42,884 bases of DNA, from positions 1-42,884 of the forward strand of contig NZ_RXHS01000019.1 in assembly GCF_004138125.1 (NCBI RefSeq), given 5' to 3'. This DNA is from Seramator thermalis. GTDB taxonomy: Bacteria; Bacteroidota; Bacteroidia; Bacteroidales; Dysgonomonadaceae. Positions 34,672 to 42,884 of the stretch are shown in pieces. The position numbers were made by a program, and so were the translations under genes. Numbering within the stretch: position 1 is the stretch's first letter; each line of letters starts with the position of its first letter. The notes beneath the pieces are model-generated. The model ran no database searches. It was not told the DNA's origin and saw only the letters and a program-made list of their open reading frames with translations.

Positions 34672-35739
34672 ATGAATGTACCCGCGACATATATGAATCG
34701 ATGTCTTCAATTGGCACAAAAAGGCGAAGGATTCACATCTCCCAATCCTATGGTAGGAGCAGTCATCGTGCACAACGATCGAATTATTGGAGAAGGTTAT
34801 CATCGGCACTATGGGGCCCCGCATGCCGAAGTCAACGCTATCCTATCGGTGAAAGATGAATCTCTTTTGACCGAATCGACCATGTATGTTTCACTCGAAC
34901 CATGTTCTCATTATGGGAAAACGCCGCCTTGCGCCGATCTGATCATTCAAAAAAAAATTCCTCGTGTGGTGATTGCCACTCCCGATCCAAATCCACTTGT
35001 TTCGGGCAACGGCATTTTGAAAATGAAACAAGCCGGAATCGACGTAACGGTCGGCATGATGGAAAAAGAAGCAAAAGAGCAAAATCGCGTTTTTTTCACA
35101 AATCAACTATGTAATCGACCTTATATCATCTTGAAATGGGCCCAATCAAAAGACGGATTCATCGATCACCAACGCGCATCTCTGCTCGAAAATGCTCCCG
35201 CTAAAATTTCAAATGAGCTTACACACACCATTGTACACAAATTTCGCACTCGCGTTCAAGGAATTATGGTGGGGACCAATACGGTGATTATGGACAACCC
35301 ACGATTGACTGCGCGTCATTGGTTTGGAAATAATCCGACTCGCATTGTGATTGACCGAAAACGAAAAATACCGACGTCATCGTTCATCTTCGACGATGAA
35401 TCGCCAACCATTGTCTTCACCGAAAGCGCTGATTATCCCGTGAAAAAAGAAAATGTGAAACCCATTTACATCGATTTCACAAACGATGTAAACGAGCAGA
35501 TAATGAACGCACTATACGCCGAGGGTATTTGCTCTGTTTTGATTGAAGGTGGCGAACGACTGCTCAATTCGTTTATTAACAGCCATTTGTGGGATGAAGC
35601 ATTTGTGGAAATATCCTCAAAGAAATTAGGAAATGGGGTTCTTTCGCCAAAAATTTGTGGTGATGAAATAGAAATCAATAAATACTTGAGTTCGATTCAA
35701 CTGCACTTAAAGAACAAAATAACTCGAAAATTTCTTTAA
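34672..35739 (+). CDS. ribD: Bifunctional riboflavin deaminase/reductase RibD
   Basis: 355 residues. It catalyses steps two and three of riboflavin synthesis. The N-terminal deaminase domain (1-145) has zinc ligands H51 and E53 in HAEVNA and C78 and C87 in PCSHYGKTPPC. The C-terminal NADPH reductase domain (from about 145) shows ILKWAQSKDGFI, the GIMVGTNTVIMDNPRLTAR block and LIEGGERLLNSF. Both active sites look intact. No FMN riboswitch precedes it; the only upstream DNA is the short spacer shared with prmC. Confidence 0.95.
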   Translation: MNVPATYMNRCLQLAQKGEGFTSPNPMVGAVIVHNDRIIGEGYHRHYGAPHAEVNAILSVKDESLLTESTMYVSLEPCSHYGKTPPCADLIIQKKIPRVVIATPDPNPLVSGNGILKMKQAGIDVTVGMMEKEAKEQNRVFFTNQLCNRPYIILKWAQSKDGFIDHQRASLLENAPAKISNELTHTIVHKFRTRVQGIMVGTNTVIMDNPRLTARHWFGNNPTRIVIDRKRKIPTSSFIFDDESPTIVFTESADYPVKKENVKPIYIDFTNDVNEQIMNALYAEGICSVLIEGGERLLNSFINSHLWDEAFVEISSKKLGNGVLSPKICGDEIEINKYLSSIQLHLKNKITRKFL

Positions 35740-35776
35740 ATATCGTTTTAAGTGTGGTGGAAGCGAAAAAACTTCA

Positions 35777-35803
35777 TACTTTTGCATTACTTAAATATTT
35801 AAG
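35777..35803 (+). promoter_or_regulatory. Promoter -7 element followed by a 14-bp palindrome
   Basis: TACTTTTG (35777-35784) matches TAnnTTTG. A perfect palindrome CTTAAATATTTAAG (35790-35803) begins where transcription should start, an arrangement that suits a repressor operator; an RNA hairpin from it would be weak. Confidence 0.5.
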
Positions 35804-35824
35804 AGATTATCGCTTTTAAAACAA

Positions 35825-37189
35825 ATGAGTTATAAATATATCTTCTGGGGCATTTTATTTTTCGGAATAGCTCTCTTTTCTTCCTGCTTAAATTCGGAGC
35901 AAGTTTCGTTAGACGCATTGCACGATGCTCAAATTTACTCATTTTCGGCTTCGGCTGCTTATGATTCTACCGGCACATTGGCAAACGCAAAATTTGCGAT
36001 CGATCAACTTAACTCTCAGATTTTTAATCGCGACTCGCTTGAATTCGGATTCAAACCTAAAAATGCACAGTTATCCATTACTACAGCTTACGCCTCTGCC
36101 ATAAAATTATATCTCAGCGATCCGGACAGTATTTATTTTTGGAATTCGACCGATTCTGTTGCTATTGATCGATTGAAAACAATTGAGGTAATCGCTCAGG
36201 ATCAGACCACTATTAAACGGTATGATTTCAAATTAAATATTCATCAGCAGGATCCGGATATTCTGACCTGGACGAAATTACAGGGAAGTTATATCGAGTC
36301 GCCTTTCGTCGAACAAAAAACCATTTTAATGGACGATACTTTCCTTACTTTTTACAAAACTTCGGCAGGCATTCAATTGGCTCAAACCACCTCACCGGGA
36401 TCTGTTGCGTGGCAAACTTTATCTATCTCATCGTTGCCGAACAACACGATCGTCTCCTCCATCCTATGCGGATATTCTCCGAATCTTACGAACGGAGACA
36501 TATACACGGCCTATGCCCTCGATACCGAAAATAATATATATAGCTCAAACAACGGAATTTCGTGGGAGAAAATTATATCACCTCGCACGGTAAAAGCCCT
36601 CTATGCAGTCTCGCCGAATACTCCCGATTCGGTTTTGACAATCCTTGATATGAACGGGGAATTGAAATTTGCCAAAACCAGATACGATGATTTCACGATA
36701 TTCAGCATTAAAAATTCAAACATCGATTTTGCCAATTTCCCAACGACAGAATTTTCCTGTTTATCTTTTTCAAAGTCGAATGTACATTCATCGAAATCTT
36801 ACATCGTTTCGGGAGGAAAAACTGCAAGTGGATCATTAAACGACAAAATATGGATCCTGCAGGAAGACGACAACAAAATTTCATCGACGTGGGTTCAACC
36901 TGCATTTCAAACCCAAGGTAGCACACTGTTTGAATATGACGACAAGATATATTTACTTACAACAGGAAACGATGAAGAAGTCAAGCTAATGATTTCAGAG
37001 GATATCGGAAACACTTGGCATGTGGCCGAAAGCAATCAGGCACTTCCCGACAATTTCTCTTATCGTCAAGAAGCTTCAATTGTAGTGGATACGAATAATA
37101 GCATTTGGATATTCGGCGGAATATCCAATACAAATACTCAGTTTACCGAAGTCTGGCGAGGGCGACTCAACAGATTGGCCGTGAATTGA
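35825..37189 (+). CDS. DUF6242-type lipoprotein with beta-propeller-like repeats
   Basis: 454 residues. Lipoprotein signal MSYKYIFWGILFFGIALFSSC with Cys21. The N-terminal part (about 35-145) resembles the DUF6242 N-domain (AQIYSFSASA..AKFAIDQLNSQIFNRDSL). The rest (about 150-454) has repeating strands of the BNR/Kelch type, such as NGISWEKI, SEDIGNTWHVAES and NNSIWIFGGISN, suggesting a beta-propeller. It is probably on the cell surface or in the outer-membrane inner leaflet. Its function is unknown. It lies just before the envelope-assembly cluster but has its own promoter. Confidence 0.78.
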   Translation: MSYKYIFWGILFFGIALFSSCLNSEQVSLDALHDAQIYSFSASAAYDSTGTLANAKFAIDQLNSQIFNRDSLEFGFKPKNAQLSITTAYASAIKLYLSDPDSIYFWNSTDSVAIDRLKTIEVIAQDQTTIKRYDFKLNIHQQDPDILTWTKLQGSYIESPFVEQKTILMDDTFLTFYKTSAGIQLAQTTSPGSVAWQTLSISSLPNNTIVSSILCGYSPNLTNGDIYTAYALDTENNIYSSNNGISWEKIISPRTVKALYAVSPNTPDSVLTILDMNGELKFAKTRYDDFTIFSIKNSNIDFANFPTTEFSCLSFSKSNVHSSKSYIVSGGKTASGSLNDKIWILQEDDNKISSTWVQPAFQTQGSTLFEYDDKIYLLTTGNDEEVKLMISEDIGNTWHVAESNQALPDNFSYRQEASIVVDTNNSIWIFGGISNTNTQFTEVWRGRLNRLAVN

Positions 37190-37271
37190 CGGATTTTTTA
37201 TTACTGCAGCGAAAAAATAATTTTCGACGAATTTTCGCGTTTAATTAAGAACACAAAAAACAATTCATAAA

Positions 37272-37970
37272 ATGAATCGAAAAATGGTGTTCTCTGTTTT
37301 AGTATGTATGCACGCGATCCTGCTGCCCAAAAATTTATTCTCTCAAGAATATGCTCACGAATTGGGAATCATCGGGGGAATGTCATCATACATGGGCGAT
37401 GCGAACAAAACAAAATTATTTTTGAATCCCGGTGCAACGATAGGAGGTATTTATCGATATAATGTCAACTTTCATTGGGCAATTAAGGGCAATTTGATAG
37501 CAGGATTTCTATCCGGGAACACGGCAGATGCACAAAATGTCTTTCCTTCAAATATGAACGCCTCATTCGATAGGACTTTTGTAGAACTGGGCTCACAAAT
37601 TGAATTTAACTTTTTTCCTTACAGCGACAAATATGGCTATTTGAGGACAAAACCTTACACTCCTTATTTGTTGCTTGGAGTAGGAGCAACATTTGCATCG
37701 GGCGATCGCATGTTTTTTAATGCGAATGTCCCATTAGGATTAGGATTTAAGTATAAAATTCGAACGGGTATCAATGTGGGAATCGAATTCTCGATGAGAA
37801 AACTGTTTGCAGACAATTTGGACGTTACAGAACAAAAACAGAATTTCGATCTTGACGCACCTTACAAAATTGAGAGCAGTATTATGAAAAATCAGGACTG
37901 GTATTCTCTTACACTTGTTTCCCTTACATGGGAATTCGGGTTGAAAAAAGATCCTTGTCACGGAATGTAA
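37272..37970 (+). CDS. DUF6089 family outer-membrane beta-barrel protein
   Basis: 232 residues. A signal peptide (residues 1-25, ending LFSQ) is followed by the family start EYAHELGIIGGMSSYMGDANK and eight or so amphipathic strands (HWAIKGNLIAGFLSG, YTPYLLLGVGATFA, LGLGFKYKIRTGINVGIEF). It ends with KKDPCHGM instead of an aromatic. The gene sits upstream of uppS and bamA in many Bacteroidota, which suggests an envelope role, but none is demonstrated. It is 28 bp before uppS and likely the first gene of that operon. Confidence 0.85.
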   Translation: MNRKMVFSVLVCMHAILLPKNLFSQEYAHELGIIGGMSSYMGDANKTKLFLNPGATIGGIYRYNVNFHWAIKGNLIAGFLSGNTADAQNVFPSNMNASFDRTFVELGSQIEFNFFPYSDKYGYLRTKPYTPYLLLGVGATFASGDRMFFNANVPLGLGFKYKIRTGINVGIEFSMRKLFADNLDVTEQKQNFDLDAPYKIESSIMKNQDWYSLTLVSLTWEFGLKKDPCHGM

Positions 37971-37998
37971 ATTAACAACAATAGAGGAATCAAAACAA

Positions 37999-38754
37999 AT
38001 GTCGTTTTTAGACAAGATAGACAAATCTAAGTCGCCCGAGCACGTTGCCATTATCATGGACGGCAATGGCAGATGGGCTAAAGTTCATGGTCTCGAAAGG
38101 GCAGATGGACATCGAGAGGGTATCAATTCGGTAAAAAGTGTGGTGGAAGCGGCATCGAATGCAAATGTAAAATTCGTTACGATTTACGCTTTTTCCACAG
38201 AAAATTGGTGCCGTCCCGATGAAGAAATAAACGCTCTGATGGATCTGATGGTATTTGCTATTCGACAGGAAGAAGATAATTTGATAAAAAACAATGTCAG
38301 AGTAAAGAGTATTGGCGACACAAACCGTCTGCCCGAAAAAACCCGTCTTGCGCTCGAGGAGTGTGAAGAAGTTACTTCGAAAGGAAACAAATTAATGCTT
38401 GTACTAGCGCTCAGCTATTCTTCGAAATGGGAAATCGTGCATGCAACAAAACAATTGATAAGAGACGTTCGAAACGGAAAAATATCGGAAGACGATATCA
38501 ATGAAACTTTATTTTCACAATATCTCACCACCAAAGATATTCCTGACCCGGACCTAATGATTCGAACGGGAGGAGAATTACGTATGAGCAACTTCTTGCT
38601 TTGGCAGGCAGCTTACACCGAGTTTTACTTTACCGATACTTTTTGGCCCGATTTTCGCGAAGAAAACTTCTACGAAGCTATAGTTGATTATCAAAGAAGA
38701 GAACGACGATTCGGAAAGACAAGCGAACAAATAGAATCAGAAAAAAAATCATAA
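37999..38754 (+). CDS. uppS: Undecaprenyl (polyprenyl) diphosphate synthase
   Basis: 251 residues. This cis-prenyltransferase extends farnesyl diphosphate with IPP to make the lipid carrier for peptidoglycan and O-antigen. The signature HVAIIMDGNGRWAK is at 15-28, with the catalytic Asp21; further motifs are GHREG (38-41), FSTENWCRP and DLMIRTGGELRMSNFLLWQ, then the Glu-rich FWPDF segment. It precedes bamA by 39 bp. Coupling of lipid-carrier synthesis with outer-membrane assembly in one operon is typical of the phylum. Confidence 0.96.
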   Translation: MSFLDKIDKSKSPEHVAIIMDGNGRWAKVHGLERADGHREGINSVKSVVEAASNANVKFVTIYAFSTENWCRPDEEINALMDLMVFAIRQEEDNLIKNNVRVKSIGDTNRLPEKTRLALEECEEVTSKGNKLMLVLALSYSSKWEIVHATKQLIRDVRNGKISEDDINETLFSQYLTTKDIPDPDLMIRTGGELRMSNFLLWQAAYTEFYFTDTFWPDFREENFYEAIVDYQRRERRFGKTSEQIESEKKS

Positions 38755-38793
38755 TTCAAGATCATTTTTACGTTCAACGTAATCATTAAGGCA

Positions 38794-41517
38794 ATGTTGA
38801 AGAAAACGCTTTACACAACTATCATATTTTTTATTATCTCTTTTCAGGCAGTTACGTTTGCTCAAGACACTTTACGGCAAAACACCGATAAACAAATCAA
38901 AGACAGTGTAAATATCGGTGTTGATGATCAGACAAACCAATTCAAGCCCGGATCGGACGAGGCTAAGCCCGTTATCAATTACACGGCCACACCTAAGCAA
39001 TATACTATTGCCGACATCAAGGTAACCGGCATCGAAAACACCATGTATCAGGATCAAAGTTTCGTACTGATAGGGTTTTCGGGGCTCTCAAAAGGAAGCA
39101 AAATAAATATTCCGGGTCCGGAAATAACAAATGCCCTTGAAAGATTCTGGAAACAAGGTTTATTTTCTGATATTAAAATTTTGGCCGATAAAATTGAAGG
39201 AGATAGTGTTTGGCTCGAGATAAGACTCACGGATCGGCCACGAATTTCAGACATACAGTATTCGGGAATGAAAAAAGGTGAACGTGAAGATATCGATAAA
39301 AAGATAGGGATGGTGAAAGGGAATCAGATTACCCCCAATCAAATCGACAGAGCAAAACTCATCATCAAACAATATTTTGACGAAAAAGGATTTAAAGACG
39401 CAGTTGTCACCATCAACCAAAAACCCGATGGATCAGGAAAAAATCAAGTCATCCTCGAAATTATCGTCGATAAAAAGGAAAAAATCGGCGTTCACAGGAT
39501 AAACATAATTGGAAATACAGCCGTCTCGGACAATAAACTGAAAGGGGCGATGAAAAAAACCAACGAAAAAGGGAAACTCAAAAATCTGTTCAAAACGAAA
39601 AAATTCGTCGAAGAAGAGTATAAAAACGACAAGAAAAACCTCATCGAAAAATATCACGAACTTGGCTACCGAGACGCCGAAATAGTTTGGGATTCGGTAT
39701 ATAAACATGACGAAAAAACCGTCAACATCGATATCAAGGTTGAAGAAGGTCCACTTTACCACGTGCGTTCGATCAACTGGGTTGGAAATACCATCTACAA
39801 CTCGTATGACTTGAGTCGAATGCTTAATATGTCCGAAGGGGATATCTACAATCAAAAGAAACTTCAAGAACGCTTGATTCGTGACGATGATGCTGTGGTA
39901 AATCTCTACAAAAACAACGGATATCTTTTCTCGAACATCGAACCGGTAGAAGTAAATATCGAAACCGATTCTGTAGATCTTGAACTTCGTGTTGTAGAAG
40001 GGCCGAAAGCCACTATTAAACGTGTGATTATTTCCGGAAACGATCGCCTTTACGAAGACGTAATTCGTAGAGAATTAAGGACAAAACCCGGAGCGGTGTA
40101 CAGTCAGGAAGACGTAATCAGATCAATCCGCGAGCTGGCTCAAACCGGACATTTCGATCCCGAAAATCTTCAACCGGACATCAATCCCAATTTCGACGAC
40201 GGCACTGTGGATATTGGCTATCCTCTTACTTCGAAAGGAAACGATCAAATCGAATTTTCTGCCGGATGGGGTGTTACCGGATTGGTTGGCAAACTAAGTT
40301 TAAAACTGAACAACTTTTCCGTAAGAAACCTTCTCAATCCGGGTTCATACAAAGGATTCATCCCACAGGGCGATGGACAAACGCTCATCCTGAGTGCACA
40401 AACTAACGGTCAATATTATCAATCATACCAATTTTCATTCATCGAACCATGGTTTGGAGGAAAACGTCCAAACAACTTCTCTGTCGGGGTCTACTATTCA
40501 CGCTACACCGGCATGAATTCCAACTATTATTCCAGCAGCATGGCCAATTATGGCATGTATAATCCCTACGGGTATGGAGGTTATGGATACGGATACGGAG
40601 GCTATGGGTATGAAGATATGGCTCAATATGCAGCCGACCCTGATAAAGTATTCAGCATTTTCGGTGTTTCGGCAGGCTACGGGAAAAGACTTGAATGGCC
40701 GGATGATTACTTCATGCTTCAGGGAGAACTGGCTTATCAGCGATATAGCCTCAAAAACTGGTACGGATATAACTCGTTTCCTTTCCTGACCGGCGTGAGC
40801 AACAGTATTTCACTCAATCTGACCTTATCCCGAAATTCGATTGATAATCCAATTTATACACGTACCGGTTCGCAATTTACACTTTCGGCAAACCTGACGC
40901 CCCCATTTTCGTTATGGGACGGGAAAGATTATGCTAACATGAAAACAGATGCAATGGGATATGAAGATCCTTCGAAATATACGTGGAATGAATATCATAA
41001 GTGGAAACTCAAAATACGCACATTCACGCCTCTCACATCGCTTACGGTAAAACGAACACCCGTCATTGCCACGCGTGTAGAATTGGGACTCGTGGGGCAT
41101 TATAACAAGCATAAAATAACGCCTTTCGAAACCTTTGACGTTGGAGGTGACGGTATGTCCGGATACTCAAGCTCTTTTGCGACGGAGAATATTGCCCTGA
41201 GAGGATACGAAAACAATTCAATCGTTATGGAAGGTCGAGCTTACACTCGATTTGGCATGGAATTTCGCTATCCGTTCATCCTCGAACCCAATTCTACTAT
41301 CTACGGCGTAGCTTTTGTTGAAGCAGGAAATGGATGGAAAACGCTGAACGAATTCAATCCGTTCGATTTGAAAAGATCGGCCGGTGTAGGTGCACGCATT
41401 TTTCTGCCCATGATTGGCTTGATGGGCATCGACTGGGCATATGGATTTGATCCTATAAACGGCTCGCGATCCTATGGTGGAAGTCAGTTCCATTTCATTA
41501 TCGGACAAGAATTCTGA
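38794..41517 (+). CDS. bamA: Outer-membrane protein assembly factor BamA
   Basis: 907 residues. A signal peptide (to about FAQD) is followed by a linker, five POTRA domains (about 70-455, for example IADIKVTGIENT, HRINIIGNTAVSDNKLKGAM, IKRVIISGNDRLYEDVIRRELRT) and a 16-strand Omp85 barrel ending in FIIGQEF. The barrel carries an insert (about residues 570-615) rich in Tyr, Gly, Asn and Ser, with GY and GGYGY repeats, probably an extracellular loop. The lid-loop region near SRSYGGS and VGGDGMSGYSS resembles the conserved VRGF/IRGY element in altered form. It is followed by two OmpH-type chaperones. Confidence 0.95.
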   Translation: MLKKTLYTTIIFFIISFQAVTFAQDTLRQNTDKQIKDSVNIGVDDQTNQFKPGSDEAKPVINYTATPKQYTIADIKVTGIENTMYQDQSFVLIGFSGLSKGSKINIPGPEITNALERFWKQGLFSDIKILADKIEGDSVWLEIRLTDRPRISDIQYSGMKKGEREDIDKKIGMVKGNQITPNQIDRAKLIIKQYFDEKGFKDAVVTINQKPDGSGKNQVILEIIVDKKEKIGVHRINIIGNTAVSDNKLKGAMKKTNEKGKLKNLFKTKKFVEEEYKNDKKNLIEKYHELGYRDAEIVWDSVYKHDEKTVNIDIKVEEGPLYHVRSINWVGNTIYNSYDLSRMLNMSEGDIYNQKKLQERLIRDDDAVVNLYKNNGYLFSNIEPVEVNIETDSVDLELRVVEGPKATIKRVIISGNDRLYEDVIRRELRTKPGAVYSQEDVIRSIRELAQTGHFDPENLQPDINPNFDDGTVDIGYPLTSKGNDQIEFSAGWGVTGLVGKLSLKLNNFSVRNLLNPGSYKGFIPQGDGQTLILSAQTNGQYYQSYQFSFIEPWFGGKRPNNFSVGVYYSRYTGMNSNYYSSSMANYGMYNPYGYGGYGYGYGGYGYEDMAQYAADPDKVFSIFGVSAGYGKRLEWPDDYFMLQGELAYQRYSLKNWYGYNSFPFLTGVSNSISLNLTLSRNSIDNPIYTRTGSQFTLSANLTPPFSLWDGKDYANMKTDAMGYEDPSKYTWNEYHKWKLKIRTFTPLTSLTVKRTPVIATRVELGLVGHYNKHKITPFETFDVGGDGMSGYSSSFATENIALRGYENNSIVMEGRAYTRFGMEFRYPFILEPNSTIYGVAFVEAGNGWKTLNEFNPFDLKRSAGVGARIFLPMIGLMGIDWAYGFDPINGSRSYGGSQFHFIIGQEF

Positions 41518-41627
41518 TCTGAGATCTGAGAGTTGTTTAACAATATTTATACAATGGGCTAATAAACAAAACTCAATTGCCAATGTCATAATTAACGAAT
41601 GATATAATAACATCAACCGCAACAGCA

Positions 41628-42140
41628 ATGAAAAAGATACTTTTATTTGTAGGAATTTTTTGCGTACTTGGCTTACAAAATACTTTTGCACAAAAGTATG
41701 CACTGATCGACATGGAATATATTCTAAAAAAAATTCCGTCATACGAAAATGCCAACAAACAATTGGAAACAACTTCTGCAAAATGGCAAAGCGAAATCGA
41801 CGCCTTGTCCGACGAAGTGGAGTCAATGTATAAGAAATATCAGGCCGATTTGGCTAAGTTAAGCCCTTCTGAAAAAACCGCACGAGAAAATGAAATTGTA
41901 GCTAAGGAGAAAGAATTGCAAACACTTCGTACGAAATATTTCGGACCGGAGGGCGAATTGTTTAAACAACGCGAAGCATTCATGAAACCTATTCAAGATA
42001 ACATTTATAACGCCGTAAAAGAAATATCGATTTCGTCGGGATATAAAATTGTCATTGACAGAGCTTCTGCGAACCCTATTATTTTTGCATCACCCGACAT
42101 TGATATCAGCGACCAAGTATTAGCTAAGTTAGGATATTAA
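41628..42140 (+). CDS. OmpH/Skp family periplasmic chaperone
   Basis: 170 residues. A signal peptide (about 1-23, LGLQNTFAQ) is followed by the Skp-type start KYALIDMEYILKKIPSYENANKQLE and two long charged helices (about 50-130) that form the tentacle coiled coil, then the conserved end GYKIVIDRASANPIIFASPDIDISDQVL. It is expected to bind unfolded outer-membrane proteins in the periplasm and hand them to BamA. It is 110 bp after bamA with no obvious -7 element of its own. Confidence 0.9.
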   Translation: MKKILLFVGIFCVLGLQNTFAQKYALIDMEYILKKIPSYENANKQLETTSAKWQSEIDALSDEVESMYKKYQADLAKLSPSEKTARENEIVAKEKELQTLRTKYFGPEGELFKQREAFMKPIQDNIYNAVKEISISSGYKIVIDRASANPIIFASPDIDISDQVLAKLGY

Positions 42141-42152
42141 AAATAAATAGTT

Positions 42153-42160
42153 TATCTTTG
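42153..42160 (+). promoter_or_regulatory. -7 element of the second ompH gene
   Basis: TATCTTTG matches TAnnTTTG. It implies a transcript start near 42166, downstream of the in-frame TTG at 42162, so the ATG at 42213 is the likely start. Confidence 0.55.
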
Positions 42161-42212
42161 CTTGCAATTAAAAAGACAATACAAAATATTTAACAACGAA
42201 CACAAATTCATT

Positions 42213-42731
42213 ATGCTTAAAAAACTTATTATCTTTATTGCTGCACTAGTCCCTATGGCAATTTTTGCTCAAAGCGGTAAAATTGCCTACATCAATTCAC
42301 AGGAAATTTTTATGGCAATGCCCGAAGTTCCGGACATCGAAAAACAGTTGAATGACAAACAGGAACAAGTGAAGAAAAATGCTGAAGCTCTCCAAACAGA
42401 GTACAACACAAAACTGGATGAATTTAGCAAGGCTGCTAACAACACTACTGTAAGCGATGCGGTGAAACAGGACCAGCAAAAACAACTGATTCAAATCCAG
42501 GAACGTTATCAACAATTTTTGCAAAACAGTGACAAGGAACAACAGGAATTATACCAAAAACTGGTTGCTCCAGTAAACAAAAAAATTGCCGACGCAATCA
42601 AAGCTGTCGGCGACGAAAAAGGGTATGCTTACATCTTCGATATAGCGACTCAGGCTTCACAGATCGTGTATATCCACAACACTTCCGAAAATGCAACTCC
42701 ACTTGTAAAAACAAAACTCGGATTGCAATAA
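42213..42731 (+). CDS. OmpH/Skp family periplasmic chaperone (second copy)
   Basis: 172 residues from the ATG at 42213, which begins a proper signal peptide (MLKKLIIFIAALVPMAIFAQ). It shows the Skp-type start GKIAYINSQEIFMAMPEVPDIEKQL, a long Gln/Lys/Glu-rich coiled coil (about 45-125) and the closing strand pattern EKGYAYIFDIATQASQIVYIH. It resembles the upstream copy only loosely, so duplication is old. It has its own -7 element as well as read-through from bamA. A terminator or inverted repeat follows. Confidence 0.9.
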   Translation: MLKKLIIFIAALVPMAIFAQSGKIAYINSQEIFMAMPEVPDIEKQLNDKQEQVKKNAEALQTEYNTKLDEFSKAANNTTVSDAVKQDQQKQLIQIQERYQQFLQNSDKEQQELYQKLVAPVNKKIADAIKAVGDEKGYAYIFDIATQASQIVYIHNTSENATPLVKTKLGLQ

Positions 42732-42755
42732 AAATAAGTTTTCCGGTTTAAAAAT

Positions 42756-42796
42756 AAAAAGGGGCTGTCTCAAAAGTAAGGACAGTCTCTTTTTTT
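42756..42796 (+). terminator. Terminator-like hairpin at the end of the ompH unit
   Basis: Bases 42756-42770 pair with 42780-42794 (three G-U pairs in RNA) around a 9-nt loop, followed by T's. The wobbles are all in the transcribed direction. The GGGGCTGTCTCAAAAG core is also reminiscent of insertion-sequence ends, so both readings are open. After it, 42797-42884 is A/T-rich and holds no gene. Confidence 0.6.
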
Positions 42797-42884
42797 AGTT
42801 GGGAAATATCATAAAAAACAGGGAAAAAACAGGATAAACGATTTGTGTAATTGCAAAATATTTTGTATTTTTATAGCTGAATAT

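Noticed and set aside
1-42884. CRISPR arrays, defence systems, toxin-antitoxin pairs or biosynthetic clusters
   Set aside because: No regularly spaced repeats and no gene of the relevant families were found on either strand.

Overview
The window comes from a Bacteroidota genome, most likely order Bacteroidales. The evidence is a TAnnTTTG promoter element upstream of many genes, the near absence of Shine-Dalgarno sequences, and families typical of the group: NigD-like and DUF6242 lipoproteins, DUF4294, DUF6089, a helix-hairpin-helix/outer-membrane-barrel protein, a B. theta-type fucose regulator, and the uppS-bamA-ompH-ompH envelope cluster. Genus cannot be fixed from the sequence. The density is high (about 34 protein genes and one tRNA) and there is no CRISPR array, prophage or complete insertion sequence.

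Layout. 1-2.6 kb: tail of an unidentified gene with its terminator, tRNA-Arg(TCT), and an outer-membrane barrel protein with a degenerate ComEA-like N-terminus. 2.7-6.1 kb: ABC-F ATPase, rubrerythrin, tcdA. 6.2-14.5 kb, minus strand: GH2 glycosidase, YitT-type membrane protein, leuS and a long-chain acyl-CoA synthetase. 14.7-20 kb, plus strand: DUF4294 protein, SulP transporter overlapping ygiQ by four bases, NigD-like lipoprotein. 20.2-26.3 kb: L-fucose locus (GntR regulator, isomerase, mutarotase, permease, GH29 lipoprotein fucosidase). 26.4-29.5 kb, minus: an exported protein-isoaspartate methyltransferase followed by a 14-helix spermidine-synthase-like membrane protein. 29.9-31.4 kb: a conserved acidic protein whose natural ATG is one base out of frame at an A9 run. 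31.4-34.6 kb, minus: pyrE with an SRPBCC protein, and prmC-recX-comF. 34.7-42.7 kb, plus: ribD, a DUF6242 lipoprotein, then DUF6089-uppS-bamA-ompH-ompH. The window ends in a hairpin that could be a terminator or the edge of an insertion sequence.

How the genes work together. The fucose locus reads as a scavenging unit: a surface or periplasmic fucosidase releases fucose, FucP imports it, FucU and FucI convert it to fuculose, and FucR senses the sugar. The kinase and aldolase of the B. theta operon are missing here. The last cluster supplies the lipid carrier (UppS), the outer-membrane protein insertase (BamA) and Skp-like chaperones. Most of the rest is housekeeping.

The points most worth a second look are the A9 frame disruption at 29969-29977, the exported PCMT / membrane spermidine-synthase-like gene pair, the truncated fucose pathway, the helix-hairpin-helix/barrel fusion that has lost its hairpin glycines, and the Gly/Tyr-rich insert in BamA. 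All function calls rest on reading motifs and remembered family features; no database search was run.
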